Assembly (NCBI RefSeq): GCF_014023275.1
Contig: NZ_CP054698.1
Span: 4,836,001-4,900,000 of the forward strand
Direction of reading: 5' to 3'
Length of the DNA: 64,000 nt
Origin: Nostoc edaphicum CCNP1411
GTDB taxonomy: Bacteria; Cyanobacteriota; Cyanobacteriia; Cyanobacteriales; Nostocaceae
Shown: one piece after another, positions 63,746-64,000 of the stretch
Position numbering within the stretch: position 1 is the first letter of the stretch
How the letters are laid out: each line of letters opens with the position of its first letter
Program-made: the position numbers and the translations under genes
Notes under the pieces: generated by a model
Databases searched by the model: none
The model's input: the letters and a program-made list of their open reading frames with translations, nothing else
What the model was told of the DNA's origin: nothing

Positions 63746-64000
63746 CTTTTTATACTCCAGGGGTTGATCAATGGTGTTCAGTTTTCACAAACTAAAACAT
63801 GGGTTAACCCATTTGTATTGGCACAGCCCGCCGCAGGCATCGCCACATTTGCTACTCTTAAAGTCTCTAAACATTTCTTCGGTATCAAAGCAGAGTTGAA
63901 GTAGGTAGATAATAAAGTACCAAACTATGTGAAGATAAGCAGATAGATTGGAACAATAAAATTAAGGTATCTCAATCAAAGGTAAAGTAGGCTAAAACCC
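63746..64000. other. Right end of window without gene
   Basis: No gene is visible. A GGCACAGCCCGCCGCAGGCA repeat (63820-63840) also occurs at about 50850-50872. The promoter of the HAD gene should lie near 63750-63800. Confidence 0.4.

Noticed and set aside
1..64000. tRNA, rRNA or tmRNA genes
   Set aside because: No sequence with the T-loop and acceptor pattern or conserved rRNA segments was recognised by eye. A tRNAscan or Rfam search would be decisive.

Overview
The window looks like chromosome of a heterocyst-forming, nitrogen-fixing cyanobacterium of the Nostoc/Anabaena group. The evidence is a nif gene set in heterocystous order, a nifD gene split by a site-specific excision element with an XisA-type recombinase, a heterocyst-type ferredoxin (fdxH), many HIP1-like GCGATCGC octamers, heptanucleotide tandem repeats (STRRs) and cyanobacterial genes such as raf1, menG and a ycf37-like gene. 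Species-level identity cannot be read from the sequence. Family names come from motif recognition; no database search was run.

Region 1 (1-10486) is read as the right-hand part of a nifD excision element. It ends at the 11-bp core GGATTACTCCG (10476-10486), directly followed by the last 53 codons of nifD (10477-10635). The left junction and the 5' part of nifD lie outside the window, so the element is longer than 10.4 kb. Cargo: a partial RTX-like calcium-binding protein, a two-EF-hand protein, a Cache-HAMP histidine kinase, a methyltransferase, a membrane protein, a dienelactone-hydrolase-like protein, three decayed genes (WYL regulator, Uma2 nuclease, frameshifted ATP-binding regulator), a 240-bp nested palindrome and xisA.

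Region 2 (10477-24825) is the nitrogen fixation block: nifD 3' end, nifK, a Mo-nitrogenase-associated small gene, nifE, nifN, nifX, a DUF269 gene, a Rop-like gene, nifW, hesA, hesB, fdxH, a feoA-like gene, a mop-like gene (opposite strand), nifV, then an ankyrin protein, a double nitroreductase-fold (SagB-type) protein, a small unknown protein and, on the opposite strand, hupW. Together these cover the MoFe protein, FeMo-cofactor scaffold and carriers, homocitrate, Fe-S supply, electron donation and uptake-hydrogenase maturation.

Region 3 (25004-45276) is mixed housekeeping: an Rpn-type pseudogene, DUF445, menG, a response regulator-GAF protein, raf1, aqpZ, a UvrD-like helicase, a duplicated-domain lipoprotein candidate, rpmI-rplT, a solute-binding protein, a ycf37-like gene, an unknown protein, a copper amine oxidase, a cyclophilin and mutS. 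The helicase and mutS genes each carry an in-frame insertion made of intergenic-type repeat DNA.

Region 4 (45845-64000) is signalling and accessory: two tandem histidine kinases whose leaders are homologous, a SMC/OLD-like ATPase paired with a PIN-domain protein (candidate defence or toxin module), PhoD phosphatase, an aldo/keto reductase, a TIR-like protein, a PhnD-like lipoprotein next to a haem-binding HAMP protein, a Ser/Thr kinase, a DUF4278 protein, mltA, an unknown cyanobacterial protein and a HAD-type dehalogenase.

No rRNA, tRNA or CRISPR array was recognised. Intergenic space is dominated by STRR arrays and at least three families of short inverted-repeat (MITE-like) elements.
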